Source: Phlebiopsis flavidoalba
Taxonomy: Eukaryota > Basidiomycota > Agaricomycetes > Polyporales > Phanerochaetaceae
DNA length: 64,000 nucleotides
Assembly (NCBI GenBank): GCA_035772785.1
Contig: JAOCPU010000018.1
Coordinates: 372,001-436,000 of the forward strand
Reading direction: 5' to 3'
Both the position numbers and the translations under genes were made by a program. Within the stretch, counting starts at the first letter, position 1. Each line of letters begins with the position of its first letter. Positions 1 to 12,000 of this stretch are shown here, piece by piece. A model generated the notes under the pieces. It was given only the letters and a program-made list of their open reading frames with translations, had not been told where the DNA came from and searched no databases.

Positions 1-490
1 ACCAGTCGCTCAAGACTCTGCTTACAGTGGTCTCAACGGACCAATAACAATCGCGAAGCCAGACTGGGAGACTTACTGCTACAAAGTTGCCGACATGATT
101 ATCCAGGAGCAGTCACCACAACGGGTTGATGGAAGTTCGTACTAAAGCTTTACGAGCTCCTCAGCCATTGTATACCCCCTTCTGTGATTCTCAAGGTATG
201 CTTCTCGGCTCACTACCTCGCTGGTCAGGTGTTGAAGACCCCTGTAGACAATAGCGAATCGTGTAGTCGACAAGGTCGACGAGACTCTCAAAGCCGATAT
301 CATGCACTGGGCTGCGGTGTACGAGGTTCGCATGCGGGTAGGCAACAAAAAGATCTTTCATCTGGAGGCCTGGGTCGTCAAAGTGATGTGCATATACAAA
401 GTGCGTATTTCAGTGGGTTGATTTTAACTCGACTGACGACAAGGTATTTAGCACTTCTTTTACGGGATCGACATGAGCAGCTTCGATTGA
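1..490 (+). CDS. RFC5: Replication factor C small subunit, C-terminal part (left-truncated)
   Basis: This is the C-terminal third of a sliding-clamp loader subunit, which loads PCNA onto primed DNA in the nucleus. Visible stretches are IAKPDWETYCYKVADMIIQE, LYELLSHCIPPSVILK and MRVGNKKIFHLEAWVVKVMC, the conserved collar-domain end of the yeast Rfc5 / human RFC3 group (paralogue choice less sure). Two introns are readable: 196-254 (GTATGC...ATAG) and 401-451 (GTGCGT...TTTAG). The last exon reads HFFYGIDMSSFD and stops with TGA at 488-490. The gene continues beyond the left edge. Extra single bases after CAACGG (about 124) and before CTTTAC (about 146) break the frame; removing them restores the family sequence. 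It converges on TPS1. Confidence 0.78.
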
Positions 491-1029
491 TCCACACGCC
501 CACGCGCGTTTTATTTTGTGTTATCCACGTTTGGGTTATCGCTTGTTTTAGCTGTCCAGTTTTCTATGAACCACCGATGTTCTCGCTGCACACACTACGC
601 GCGTCACATCGCTTCAGCGAAGCTCCAAGTTACGGATCCAAAACTGGATCCTCTGTGCAATGTAAATCGGACGTTAAACCTTTGCCACGCTTTGCTCCCC
701 AAAAGACAAGTTGGGTATGAAGTCAATTTCTTGTTCCTATTACGACAACATGTTATATACAAAATAAACGATGACCAACAGAGAGATAACAATGATGAAT
801 ACATAACACGATGCTGTATGGGTGTATGTGAGCGGAGGATGATACAAGCAGGGGAGAGAAATCGTCGTGACGGACTACTCATGTCGTCTAGTACAACAAG
901 GCATGGCATCTACTTTGTACATTTCATGTCTTCGTGTCCACAGCGTGTAGCGGCGCGGAACAAGCACTGTCCAAGGGGTGCACACTTTGCGTTATCGGTG
1001 GAGCAGCTATTGCAGCCACACACCTGCTT
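491..1029. other. Convergent intergenic region, RFC subunit / TPS1
   Basis: The 3' ends of the RFC subunit and TPS1 face each other here. A 251-aa open frame crosses the stretch but resembles nothing I recognise, and its 3' half lies antisense to the TPS1 tail. I see no RNA gene or repeat. Confidence 0.5.
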
Positions 1030-2995
1030 TCAAGCGCTGGTTCTGTTGGCGTCAGAGGGACGTTGCCCGCGCGCCTTCTTGAGGTCCAGAGCCGCCAAGG
1101 TCCTCGGTCTTGAGTTTGAGCTCTGCCTGGCCAAGCTCAACTCCGAATGGTCTTTGAGCTCCTGCGGAGAAGTCTCTGCCTCTTCCGGGTCAGGGATCTT
1201 CGTCATCTCACGGACGAGCGAAGTGCTGCCCCAGAAAAGCAGCGGAATACTTGTTGACGTACTGCAAGAATAATGTGAGAAATGAAATACACAATGGGAA
1301 TTCTAATGGAAAGAGCCACCTTGAAGAGCTTCTTGTGGTTCTCCGCGCGTAGTCTCCGCATCGCATCGTAACGGCCTGGAAAATGGCGTCGGCGACCTCT
1401 TGTGAGATCCCAAGGGTTGACAACGATACTGCCGTTCAAGCTCTGAGCAGCAGCACCAGCGAACTCAGACAGGATCATGACGCCCTGCGCGTTCTTCCTG
1501 TTGGCAAGCAATGTATTCGTATGATGACACTGTGGGAAAATCGTCAGACCGTTTTCGCAGAAGCGTGCACGAAGAACTCACCATGGTTCATACCATCACG
1601 TGTACTTGTGACCAAACAGACGTCCCACTGATGGTGTCAAAAGGGCGCAAAGCTCGTCGAAACCGGCAAGCTCTTGTGCATGAAGTGAAATGGGCATGAA
1701 GTCGACGGTGCCGAATCGACCGTTGATACGACCAACGAGCTCGGTGACGTGTCGCACGGGAGGTTTCTGGTGTACTCCTCGACGTCTTGCCGTGAAGGAA
1801 CAGCGAGCTGCGCGAGTTACACATCTTGCCGATCCACTCGGATGCTGGCTGAGAAGAGCTCAAGCGCGTTCAGCTTTTGTGGTACACCCTTGATGTAGTC
1901 AAGTCGGTCGACACCCACAATGACCTTGACATCTCCAAAGCGGTTGCTGCAGCTGCTCGATACGTTTCTGGACGCTTCGACTTCTTGGATGTTCTGTAAA
2001 GGGGACGTCAGATCGGGCCCCTCCGCAGTATTTTTCACACATAGTACGCACATCAATGAACGAGCTTGGTCAATACCAATAGGGAAGGTACCGACGTGCG
2101 CGAGACGTCCGGCGAACTCGACAACCCGTTTGGCATCGTTGGAAGTCCGAGAATACGAGTTACATGAGGAAAGGAAATGCCGTACGCGTAGTCGTATAGA
2201 GGTGTGGAAGCCAATGAGATCCGAGTAACAGAATACCGAGGAGGATCTCCCGTCGAACGTCACGGGAAAGAATTCTGACCAAAAATTTTAATTGCGAACG
2301 AGGAGGCCGCGAAGGTAGATGGCTACTCCACGGTAGAATTTCACTAGAAGGGAAGGGCGTGTGCAATGAAGAAGCCGACTTTTGACCCTCGGAACCTTTT
2401 GCCGGCATATGAAGTTGTCCTCGTTCTCAATTCCCTCCAGTATCCGCTCCATCTCATGCGTCTCCAAGTGGTTTTACGCCATCGTTCAGCGCTCGCCAAA
2501 AGCATGGGAAGGGAGCATCAGGTGGTAATCCTGGACCCAGACCATGGATCCGGGTTGAGTGCTGCTTCCATGATGGCCTCAGCAAATGCGTAATTAGCCT
2601 GTCGGTAGGCCTGCCAGTTGTCCTCCTCAAAGCTCATCTCGCCAGGGGTAGTAGTGGAATAGCGGCCAGAGGATCGAGTTACTGAAGCCATTGTAGTGCC
2701 TGTCTGCGACGTCATCGTCGAGGTAAACGGCCTGCAAGAGTACTCCTCCATCAACCGCTTGTCGACGATGGGGCGATCTTTGGGAGGAATGAAAAATCCT
2801 GGCCAACCAATCCAGGTGAAAGACATGGACTTTTGCAGCCGTTAGAGGGCTGAGACGAGACGCCAGAGAGGACATCTTGAAGTGGTACTCGCCCGACGCA
2901 TCCTTGTTGATGGTGATGGGGAGACGGTTGGAGACGACGATGAGATGGCCATCTGCTGGCCGGCCGCCGAGCTCGAGCTGGGGGGACTCCGGCAT
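1030..2995 (-). CDS. TPS1: Alpha,alpha-trehalose-phosphate synthase (UDP-forming)
   Basis: This GT20 enzyme makes trehalose-6-phosphate from UDP-glucose and glucose-6-phosphate, the first step of trehalose synthesis in the cytosol. From the N-terminus I see MPESPQLELGG, then LIVVSNRLPITI (start of the N-terminal Rossmann half), TWIGWPGFFIPPKDRP, the active-site segment VWVQDYHLML, VIVGVDRLDYIKGVPQKL at the start of the C-terminal half, and NRKNAQGVMILSEFAGAAQSL followed by NPWD. The tail is Ser/Arg-rich and ends in TGA at 1030-1032. The start at 2995 gives the usual short leader before LIVVSNRLP; an upstream ATG near 3086 lies in another frame. Frameshifts recur: after NPWD one extra C (GATCTCACAAGAG) displaces SQEVADAIFQAVTM. 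The length fits a protein of about 550-620 residues with one or more short introns. Confidence 0.92.
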
Positions 2996-4222
2996 CGTCG
3001 GGAGGAGCGTCTGAGGATGGGGAAAGGAGGTGAGCGTTGGAAGAGCTGGAGCAGAGGAAAGCGTCTCGCGTTTTGTATGATGTCACCCCGACAAATTCCC
3101 GGACATCACCAGCTTGAAATCACCCGCCACGGGCCCAATCAGGAAACTCGGTCCGTGCTTGTTCTCTCCTTTCAAGCGATCCTCGTCTTCGACCATCCCG
3201 GTCTGCTCCCCTACGCTGCTTCTGCGCGAATACACGCGTTCTCATACGCACGTTTGACGTCCTCGACGACTCTCAAAGCGGCCGACGACCTCACAGCGCT
3301 GGCCAACCCTATCTTCGAATGATACTCGGGGATCTGCCATGTCCCCAATCTGCAGGCCACGTATTTGTCGGGCCAGACGGTATGTCAGGACAAACTTTGC
3401 CGCCGTAACGTCGATCCTTGCCTAGTCCTCACAAGATGGTCTTCCAACAAACGTTGTATCATCGTTCGGCCGATGCATATGTTATCTCGTCGGCGCGCCT
3501 CAGAAGCCTCGCAATCAGTTCATGGCGCTGAGGACATCCCTAGAGAGCAACAACACGACGTGGTAAGTAGGTATGCAAACCATCCTACTGGTCACCCAGT
3601 ATCCAGCACTAGCGGCACCTTGAAATTGATGTTAATCGTTCAAGTTGCGATCCTGGAGGTCAACAACCTTGTGCTTTCGCACTCCTGGAACAGTCGGATC
3701 CTGATTCTGTGGTCCAGGCTCCCCTATGGTCGCGCAGATTACACCCTCTGGAAACGCCTAGAAAACTCATCTGTGGCTCCCAATCCGGGGAGGCTACGAC
3801 CTGGTGGCGTTGCGGCATTTCCCGGTCACTGAATGTTGCCTGTCACCTTCTGGCATTTCCCCCTGTCCTGATTTTTTTTTGTCCCACGCCTCGAAATCCG
3901 CTGCGCAGGCTATGTCGTAGGTCTAACCTCTCGTTACCAGGTGGTGTCGGCTGCGGTGACTCAAACAGCGTGCTAAATGAGGCTAGGAGCCAAGAAACAG
4001 GGTTGCCACTGTGACGGAAAGCACGGCTAATTGATGCATCACACGCAAGCGGTACTTCTTCCAGGCGGCCGTATATAACCCGCGCGAACAAACATACCCT
4101 CCCCCGTTGCTTGCTTTCCCCCTCACACAGCGACTTGTTCGACAGTCCTCTGAACTTCGTGTTCAGCCCAGCACTCTTTTTACCCACAGTCTTTTCCGAG
4201 CCTAGATTCCCCATAATCCGCC
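2996..4222. promoter_or_regulatory. Divergent promoter region, TPS1 / secreted protein
   Basis: This 1.2-kb stretch separates two genes transcribed away from each other and probably holds both promoters. A TATA box (TATATA, 4072-4077) sits about 150 nt before the secreted-protein ATG and is followed by a pyrimidine-rich leader (CCCTCCCCCG, CTTTCCCCCTC). The open frames inside have no recognisable protein character. Confidence 0.55.
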
Positions 4223-5361
4223 ATGCAGTCCTTCGCACGCATTTTCACCCTCGCCGCGGTTTCCGCCTTCCTGGCAACCAGCACTTTTGCCGCACCCTCT
4301 CCGGCACCCTCTCCCGAGCTGTCCAGGCGCCACGTTAGACATGCCCAAGGTCGCATCCTTCGCACCTACATCTGTCAGGAACCTGAGGAAGAGGCATATG
4401 ACCAACGCCGAGAGGCTTTCGAGGGGTCTCCCGCTGAACCCTCCTGCGAGGCGCGATGGTACGTGAAAAATGCGGACATTCCGTCTCATCTCAGTTCTCA
4501 CTTCCACGCAGGCGGCTGGTAGCGCGTGTGTCGCCCACCCCCGTTGTTGCGGCTGCGGGCGCCGCGCCCACCTCGACCAACGCTGCCGCGTGCACCCCTC
4601 GCTCCGGCATCATTGAGATCACTTTCCACCAGTGACGACTCCGTCAAGGGTTACTTGGCTGACGTCACCACGCGCTTCGGCCAGTACGGTTTCTCCCCCA
4701 ACAAGACCGACGCTATTCAAGTCCAGGCGCACTGCGACGGAAACCGGTTCGATGTTACTACCCTTGTACGTGTCCTGTCTTGCGTTTCGCTTCTTCGGCT
4801 GCTCACACTTCGTTGTCAGAACACCACCGCGCCGTACGGCTACATTGGCGGTGTCACCGGCCTCTCAAGCGGTTCGACCGAACCTTCTCCCCGGCTCGTC
4901 GAACTACGCTTACTTTGCCGGTGTCACTCCCAGTACGTTCAATGTCCCCGTGTCCATTGGATTGAGATTAATTTTTCGGTAGCTACTCCCCGGTGCTGCG
5001 CCCCGTCAGCCAGGACAGCTCCTTCACCCATGTCACCAACATCGCCAACACGGTCGAGAGTGCTATCTGGAGTATGGATGATTCGACCGGTGTTTTGACT
5101 CCTCACTGGATCAACACCGATGGCGGTAAGCGCAGTCAAATGTTCGCATGGAGCAGACTATTGAACACTCTTTTGCAGCCGAGGTACCCACGTACATCGC
5201 TTTCTACCAGGCCCTGAACCTCCTCTACTTCACTGGCGACATGCAGGAGTTCGAGGGTGTCATCGGCGAGGCCATCCACGAAGTGGTTCGTTCTTTCTCC
5301 TTACTGTCCACTTCCGTATGCTGACCAGTCGTCGCAGAACATGAAGATGGTCGATGCCTAA
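4223..5361 (+). CDS. Secreted protein with TNAERL-type motif, function unknown
   Basis: The start MQSFARIFTLAAVSAFLATS followed by TFAAPSPAPSP is a clear signal peptide. In a shifted frame near 4385-4450 it reads MTNAERLSRGLPLNPPARR, a motif I know from many secreted proteins of mushroom-forming fungi, where it often precedes a variable mature domain. Later exons contain GYLADVTTRFGQYGF, YGYIGGVTGLSSG, SSNYAYFAGVTP, SFTHVTNIANTVESAIW, TPHWINTDG and YQALNLLYFTGDMQEF. Introns of about 50 nt are visible, for example 5126-5178 and about 5285-5338, and TAA lies at 5359-5361. The mature part looks like a beta-rich extracellular domain, but I cannot name its fold or substrate. Frameshifts at about 4340 and 4630 split it. 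It has its own TATA box. Confidence 0.75.
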
Positions 5362-7422
5362 GCTACTATGGACGATATACATACATGAATTCTAGTGCCG
5401 ACATTGAGACCAGGGCAGCGTGTTGATACCCCTTTACACTCGCGCCCTCTCATGTTTCTAGACCCTCGCCCTGGACATACCTATTCACCTACTAACTAGC
5501 TTCTGCTAATGTTGTGCCAGTGCGTGCTCTCTAAACTGTATCCTACGTGTGGATTGCACAAACATAAAAGTCATTTCCGCACTACATTCCGCTCGATAAA
5601 TTACTGTGAATGGAATTAGGAAGGACGCATAGACAAGACATGCCCTGGTCCTAGGATTCGGTTGACATCGCCATACGAGGCAGGCCTTTGGCTGTCGCAG
5701 CTCAAAGGGCGTACTCACCTGCGGTCCGGCGATTGGCGGCGGCGTTTGTACCATTCAGAATACGTTGGAAATTACCCCGGTGGGTGTGTGCTGAAGTGTA
5801 GTGTGAGTGTACCGAGTTCAAGATTTGTGTGAAAATCCTGCTGCTATCCTACACCATTTCCTGCTATGTAAGCGATTGCCACGAAACATATCAGGAAGGG
5901 ACAGGGAAATTGAAAGCGTGGGGGTGATTATCGAATGAACGTTCGAAAGAGCCAGCAGGTTGTTGCGTAATCGGAGTGCGTCGTGAAGCTGTCAAATTGT
6001 TCTGTGTGGGCGCTGCAAGTTCAAACTTCGAGCTCATGATCAAGCTTCAAGTCTGAATTCCGAACTGACTCCAGATACTTGCGTCTCGCACGTCCATATG
6101 TCCGTTCCAAGGCTTAAGAGAAAATGGATTACGGTCATGAGGTTCAACAAGACGTGTGATACGCGACATGCTAGGGATGTACGACACTCAGATATGGCTT
6201 AGAGCAGTAATATCAGCACAATGGTGAGTCTGAGGGTATAACTATTACAAGTGGGCAGAAATGCCCCACCTGGAGCACGAGACGAGATCACTGTGAAATT
6301 TGTCTCTCCTCAACCGCTGGAGCTCCCTGAGCTGGGCTTGGTGAGGTCCCCACCAAGTGTTCCACGCCACGGGCTCAGGGGGTTCTCTTTCACCGTACAC
6401 TCTTCCCCCTTCCCTAGCTCTCTTGAGTCTTGTTACCCTTTCCAGTCAGTTGTTCTTCGAAGAGTCTCTCTTCAAGTTCCTCCAGCCACTTGCCTCCACG
6501 ATCCACAGCGTCAACGCGAGCGGCGGAGTTGGGTGGCAGGGGTCGTCGTGGTGGCTCTGTCAGCAGAGGTCGGCGTTGTGTGGTAAGTTTGTTTGCAGAG
6601 GGCGTTTTCATAGCTTTTTGTCGGTAGCAGTCTGCCGACGAAGCTATGGAAATGCCCTGAGCTTGTCGGCAGAGGACATCCGACATCGTCATGGGTTTGG
6701 CGGTAGAGAGTGCCGTGATGTCGACATCGTGTCTAGCTGTACGCGGGGCAACACAGGGCGGTCTTTACGGACAGGAATATTGTCTTCGGCAGGTATCATG
6801 CCATCGCATCGAGGTAACAGAGACGAGGGCATGATACCTGCCGAAGACATTCCTGTCTGTGAGCCTCAGGCTTCTTGGACGCAAAGTACGCTTGCAATGC
6901 TGAGAGAGGCCTGGGATGTCGTGAAAAACAGAGAAATAAGGAATGAGTGGAAAGACAAAAGAAAGTCGTTGTGCGCAGAGGCAGTGGGGGGTCACGGAGA
7001 AAGTTCAAAGCGTCGGTGAGGCTGGCTTCGGTGGACGCGTCCTTAATATAGAGGTGGGCAGGCGCCTAAAAGCGCGTCGAAGACCGTGATCTGGCGTGTT
7101 TTTGAATCCCAATAAACGAACCGCACGCCCGGAGAGGCTGCCAAAAAGGTGATAAATGGAGCTACCGGCATCGCTCGACGCGGCTGCCATTCTTCGTCTC
7201 CCCACCAGCTAAGTGACCGCTACACGCTTTCCCCTCCATCTCAGCCCTCATCGATGCCTCATCCACCTCGCCCGTTAGACATCGTCGCAAAACCAACCAC
7301 CTCGCTCTCTGTCTGCCACACCGCCGTCATCCCCAGTACGTAGTCTTTCTCTCGAGCTCGCGAACCTTGCGGTTCGTTGCTCTGGCATAGTGGGCCAAGG
7401 GGAGCGGAGGGGCTCCCAAGCC
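5362..7422. other. No recognisable gene
   Basis: About 2 kb with only short, overlapping open frames on both strands and no conserved motif. It contains one strong inverted repeat (6771-6857, listed separately). The first 400 nt is presumably the 3' flank of the secreted-protein gene. Confidence 0.5.
6771..6857. repeat. Long inverted repeat (hairpin)
   Basis: The left arm, starting ACAGGAAT at 6771 and running to GGTATCATGCC at 6802, pairs with GGCATGATACC (6828) to ATTCCTGT (6857). The core 22 bp (6781-6802 against 6828-6849) is perfect. It extends outward by eight more pairs with a 3-nt bulge in the left arm. The loop is 25 nt. It could be a remnant of a foldback element or a strong cruciform. 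Confidence 0.85.
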
Positions 7423-7814
7423 CGCCGTGTTCGTTTGTATTGGGCGGGTTGGCCTTCGGGCTGGCTGCAGCTTGGTCTCGCAGCGGCTATTGAGTTCTAC
7501 TCGCCGTGTGGTTCGTAGGAGTCGCTGGGGCCGACCTTCCCTACAGCCCTGGTGCGGGACTGATTGTACAGAGAAGCGTCGTGAGTCGTCAGACCTTTGA
7601 GTACACCCTTCTTTTGCGTTGCCTCGTGCGACGCAGGGCCGGTGGATGGTCCCCATTCGCCGTGTTCGCTTGTGTTTCGTTGTTTTGGGCGGGCTGGCCT
7701 TGCGGGCTAGCTGCAGCTATCGGTCTCCGCAGCGGCTATTGAGTTCTACTCGCCGTGTGGTTCGTAGGAGTCGCTGGGGCCGACCTTCCCTACAGCCCTG
7801 GTGCGGGACTGATT
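7423..7814 (+). repeat. Direct duplication of about 145 bp, two copies
   Basis: Copy 1 (7423-7565) and copy 2 (7658-7814) share CGCCGTGTTCG, GGGCGG[GT]TTGGCC-like sequence, then about 90 bp that are identical from GCAGCGGCTATTGAGTTC to CCCTGGTGCGGGACTGATT. The offset is about 249 bp. The left parts differ by small indels, the right parts hardly at all. No coding function is evident. Confidence 0.85.
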
Positions 7815-8349
7815 GGGATGATTTGCGCTCTTCATGCACCCCTCTCACTCGAGTCCACTCTATGGTGGCTAGAGCGTGGGGGAGGCGGCTGAGGGGTTAG
7901 CGGCAGGCAGTAAGCAAGGATGGGGTGGGCGGATTCCGACAGCTCAAGCATCTCGACGGGATGCAAGACGAGCAGCCAGCTCGTATCAAGGCGACGGACA
8001 AGGCGCAGGTGAGTACCCCCAAGGAGGGCGAGAGTTGTTGCTGGCGTTGGCGACTGCGATGACCGTCCTGGTACGGACCTTTACGCGGTCTTGGGATAAG
8101 TACTGGGTTTTCTGGCCTCTGGGTCAGAAGTGGAAACCAACACGCACCTTAATATTCCTCATCATTGTGTTCTCTTCGGCTGCTGCTTCGTGTGTCGTGC
8201 GAGTCGATAGTCCTGGTCATGCTTGATATTATTATATATAGCGCTTTTGCGAATCAGCTCAAAGCTTGGAGTCCGATGTGTCTAAGAGGTCCCCAGTTGC
8301 GACAGGTTATCTCTGAATCGCAGGTTTGTTAGCTCATGATCGCCCGTCC

Positions 8350-8447
8350 CGCCTCAAAATTTGCGCAGGGCAGCAAGATGATGGCGGTGCCCCGTGGCTG
8401 AGCGAAAACGAGGCTCAAAGGGGCGCAAAATTGTAGGTTTTGAGGCG
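8350..8447. repeat. Foldback inverted repeat
   Basis: CGCCTCAAAATTTGCGC (8350-8366) is inverted at 8423-8447 as GCGCAAAA...TTTTGAGGCG. The right arm carries 8 extra nucleotides (TTGTAGG region) in its middle. The arms are separated by 56 nt. Confidence 0.65.
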
Positions 8448-9042
8448 TGGCCTGAACGTTGAACATCCTCCCCTGTGGGCATGAAAATAGAGAAGCGCAC
8501 GACGCTATTTTCGTTTGCCTTGGAGAGACGGACGTGACCCTGCCGAGGGGTAGTATGCGTTGCGCGGAGGGTGGAGTAACAAAAACTCAAAAAAGGCGCC
8601 TAGAGGCGCGCCTTTCATGGCGGCACTGTCGCGAAATCCAAACCGGGTCTCCCAAGACGCCCATCTTGAGACGCTCTTGAGACCGTCTCGGGTTGCCCTT
8701 GGGAGGACTTGCGATATCAATTGTGATATTACAAGCGCGCCTGATGATCCCGCATCAGGGGACTGTGTCTCGCGAGACCGAGAGTGGCGCGCAAGACCTG
8801 ATGGGACACCCCCAACGCCATCGCAAGACCCACTCACGTCTCCCAAGACAGGGACTCCGTGCACTCGGATGCGTCAAACGGGGGGTGTCTGATGCATCTC
8901 GGCTTAGCGCGAGCGTCCCGAGAACAAGCGCACCGAAACCGAACCAAGTTCAACTTCAACACCACCACCACCACCATCTTCCCCCTCCTACCGCTCTCGC
9001 TCGCTGCTCCCACAACCATACCGTCCTTCATTGAGTCTGTCG

Positions 9043-9082
9043 GGCTGTGTAGGCAGGCATGCGCATGCCCGCCTGCACAGCC
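9043..9082. repeat. Near-perfect 20-bp hairpin without loop spacer
   Basis: GGCTGTGTAGGCAGGCATGC (9043-9062) is followed directly by its inverse complement (9063-9082) with two differences, both of which could pair as G-U in RNA. The centre is the palindrome GCATGCGCATGC. It lies 60 nt after a run of CCA repeats. Confidence 0.75.
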
Positions 9083-12000
9083 TGCGGGTTCATCGCACTA
9101 CCACCCTTGTCGGCACTTGGGCTTCGCAGCAAACGCCCCGCCTAAGCAGCACGAAAAGTAAGTACCTCTATAACACCACGCAATCGTATCGTTCCCTGAC
9201 AACAATAGGTTGTCAGATACGACTCAATCCCCCAAGCAATGATATCACTCCGCTGGTCCGCGTGTGTCGGTGTAACGCTGACGCTGGAACACTCCATGAG
9301 AGCTCAAGGCACCCGGTTAAAGTTCATGTTTATATCTTTCTATGGTGATACTAGTATACTTATACACTATTTATAGTGCTAATGGTCCATGGTGCGCGCC
9401 AGGTGTGTGTACATAGATAGCGGCCTAGAAGGTGGTGTGAGTCCAGTCCATGTTGTGGGCATAGCTAGGCTGGCTAGGCCAGTTGCGTAGTGGTAGAGGG
9501 GCGGGTAACGTAGCAGTAGTACAATTGTAGATTAATTTCATAATATATCAGTTCATTGCAAATTGTGTCCCAGCCCTGTCCGCGAGCAAAAAATGAGAAA
9601 AAAAGCGGACAAGCGAGGGCGCGAGGCAAGCGCTAGTTCTCGAGAATGCACTGCGACCCTGGACAGGACCCGCGTCTCGAAGGCCGTCTTGGAAGATTTG
9701 GCGGAATCTTGGATGATGGGAGCCCCTCTCTACCATACGAACGCTTTTCTCGGATGTCTTGGGATCCACTCCGGCGTCTTTTTGTCTCGAATTGTCTCCA
9801 AGGTCTCGTGATACGCCCAGGGGATTTCGCGACAACAGTTCGCGTGTCCACTTTCGCGCGCGATCATTCTTAGTACCTGACCTGCAAGCACTGGTTGTTG
9901 GGTCAGGTCGTAGCCTGCACATCCAAAGCGGAGTTGTGTTCACGGTCCCCTCTGTCCTCGCTTGGACCCGATCAATTTAGACGGGCGAACCATTTATTGT
10001 CTGGCACACAAGTTTGGTACGCAGGTTGTTGTGTGGAGTGTATGTAAACACATCCACCGCCAGTTTCCGTTGAACTATACGACGTTTTTTGAGTTTTGAT
10101 GCTAATATTAATATTTTGGGTCCATGTTTTGCCCCAAAACGCGTCAAAATCGCTCTCATGTGCACATGCTCCACCGTCCTGCTCTCTGCTGCAAATAGAA
10201 TTCGATGCCTCTACACGGCTCTCTATCTCATTGGCTACACTGTCGCCCGCACTGCTTGATGAGCTCTACCACGTGGACAAGACCTCGTCCTTGCGTTAAC
10301 GTGGTGAGCAATGAGTGATTACTACTCTGATTCCGATATCTTCATTGAGACCAGGTTCATCCAATGGCGACGTTGTCGCGTCGAACAACAGCGTCGATCC
10401 GCTTGGGCGTGTTTTCGGATCGACCGCTCGTCTGTAAAACGTCAGAAGAGCGTCTCAAGAGCGCCCCCGTGACACTCGATCGACGTCCGTGGCGTATCAT
10501 TCAATACGCGTTAAGTCTATCTGGAACCCAGCGTGAATCACTCCGGCGGGCCGTCGTTGCTAGAGACAGATTCTGGCCAAGTCTCTCACGATACCGCCAC
10601 GAAGGCACCAGGCAACAGGCCTGTGTCTTGCCACTCCCCCACGGCAACCAACGCTACAACGCGCCCTACGAGCGCACCTCGCTTTACTACACATGAGCTG
10701 AAACATTCAGACCTGCCTATATCGACCGGCGCTGCCGTTCGTCTAGTCCGTCATTTAGCCCGCACCCTGGGACCTATGATCCCAGGTTTATCGGGCAGCG
10801 TGGAGATACGCGCCGCGCCTCGGGTATTGTTAGAACAGAGAAGTTTTTGCACGTGCAGCACAAGGCGATATCTTATCACTGCGACACCACCCGGCCGTGC
10901 GACCTGCGTGCCCCAGAGTCGACTATGATGACCCACCATAGTGGTCCATGTAGCCGCACAGTGCATGAATGCTACTGTCGCGGCTCGCGACAGCCTTCCC
11001 TGCCTGCTTTCCGTACATCGACTTCAACGGTGTGTACACAACCGCGTTTCGGGGCAGATCCGCAAGCGTTCCTCGCCCGGCTCATGTATGTTCGTGGATC
11101 AATTTTCCCAGGCTCACTTGCGCTCGAGCCTGATTTGAGCATGCGTGGGCAGGCTCTTCTGGCCTACGATTATCATGGTCTGTAATGGGTCCGCTCTCGT
11201 GGAGAAGGATCTAATCCTTGTGTTCGCGTCAGCGATGGCTTGTCCTCGACGGCGATCCTACTTCACTCATTCGTTAATCCTGTCATCCGGCGTTCCAGAT
11301 ATTCAGTGTGTATACTTCTGTTCAGGCGGACCGAAATCTCGAGGTGATTACCAATCACGCTACCACTAGTTGAACTATAGCTCAAACTGGGCCGTTCAGT
11401 ATGTCACACCCCGGTTTCCCGTTTGGTGTTCATGGGGTTTCCGCAAGACTATGAGGGATTAAGCTGGCGACGCTCTTTAATAAATTCACATTGACAATGT
11501 CCATCATCCCTCCGCGCAATAGCAATCATCGGGTACGTGCATACGCCATGTGTGACAGGTGAATTCTCAGACCGTTTTTACACATTCCTACAGCTTTGTT
11601 TTGCCCTTGCCGAGTCCACGCGGTGATGGGCCTCACTCGGTGGGGTCATCACCTGGCGGCTTCATGCTTGTGGCGCAGTCGGTGCTGCTTCTTGTCGGGG
11701 CTAAAAGACATTTGGGGTAAGGCAACATCTGCTCCCGTCTCCTAACAGTTGTAAAGTCATGTTTGCACGCTAAACTTGCGTCACTAGGCAAGGACAATCC
11801 AAGTGTCCTGCTCAATGTCGTCAGAATCGCTCATGGTAAGTCATATCAACAGCTATTACCCATCGACTTCTTCTGAGACAGAGTGGGTTCTAGTATCAAA
11901 TAATTTCAAGATCCATCGGCCGGAGATATGCTATGACAACGTATCTTAATCTTCGAAAGCGACTGTTCTCACATTTTTCATCCTTAGCTACTTTCGACAT

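Noticed and set aside
9365..9378. CACTATTTATAGTG palindrome as fused CACTA ends
   Set aside because: Only six pairs and no similarity to the termini at 13322 and 19312 beyond CACTA; AT-rich chance palindrome.
8341..9990. Possible second transposon bounded by CGCCCGTC / GACGGGCG
   Set aside because: The match is only eight bases, flanks do not repeat, and no transposase frame lies between.
11338..11395. tRNA-like sequence on the minus strand (TAGTTCAACTAGTGGTAGC, then GTGATTGGTAATCAC)
   Set aside because: A D-arm and a Thr(GGT)-like anticodon loop can be drawn, but there is no T-loop GGTTCGANTCC, no closing acceptor stem, and the anticodon stem has only four pairs with a normal loop.
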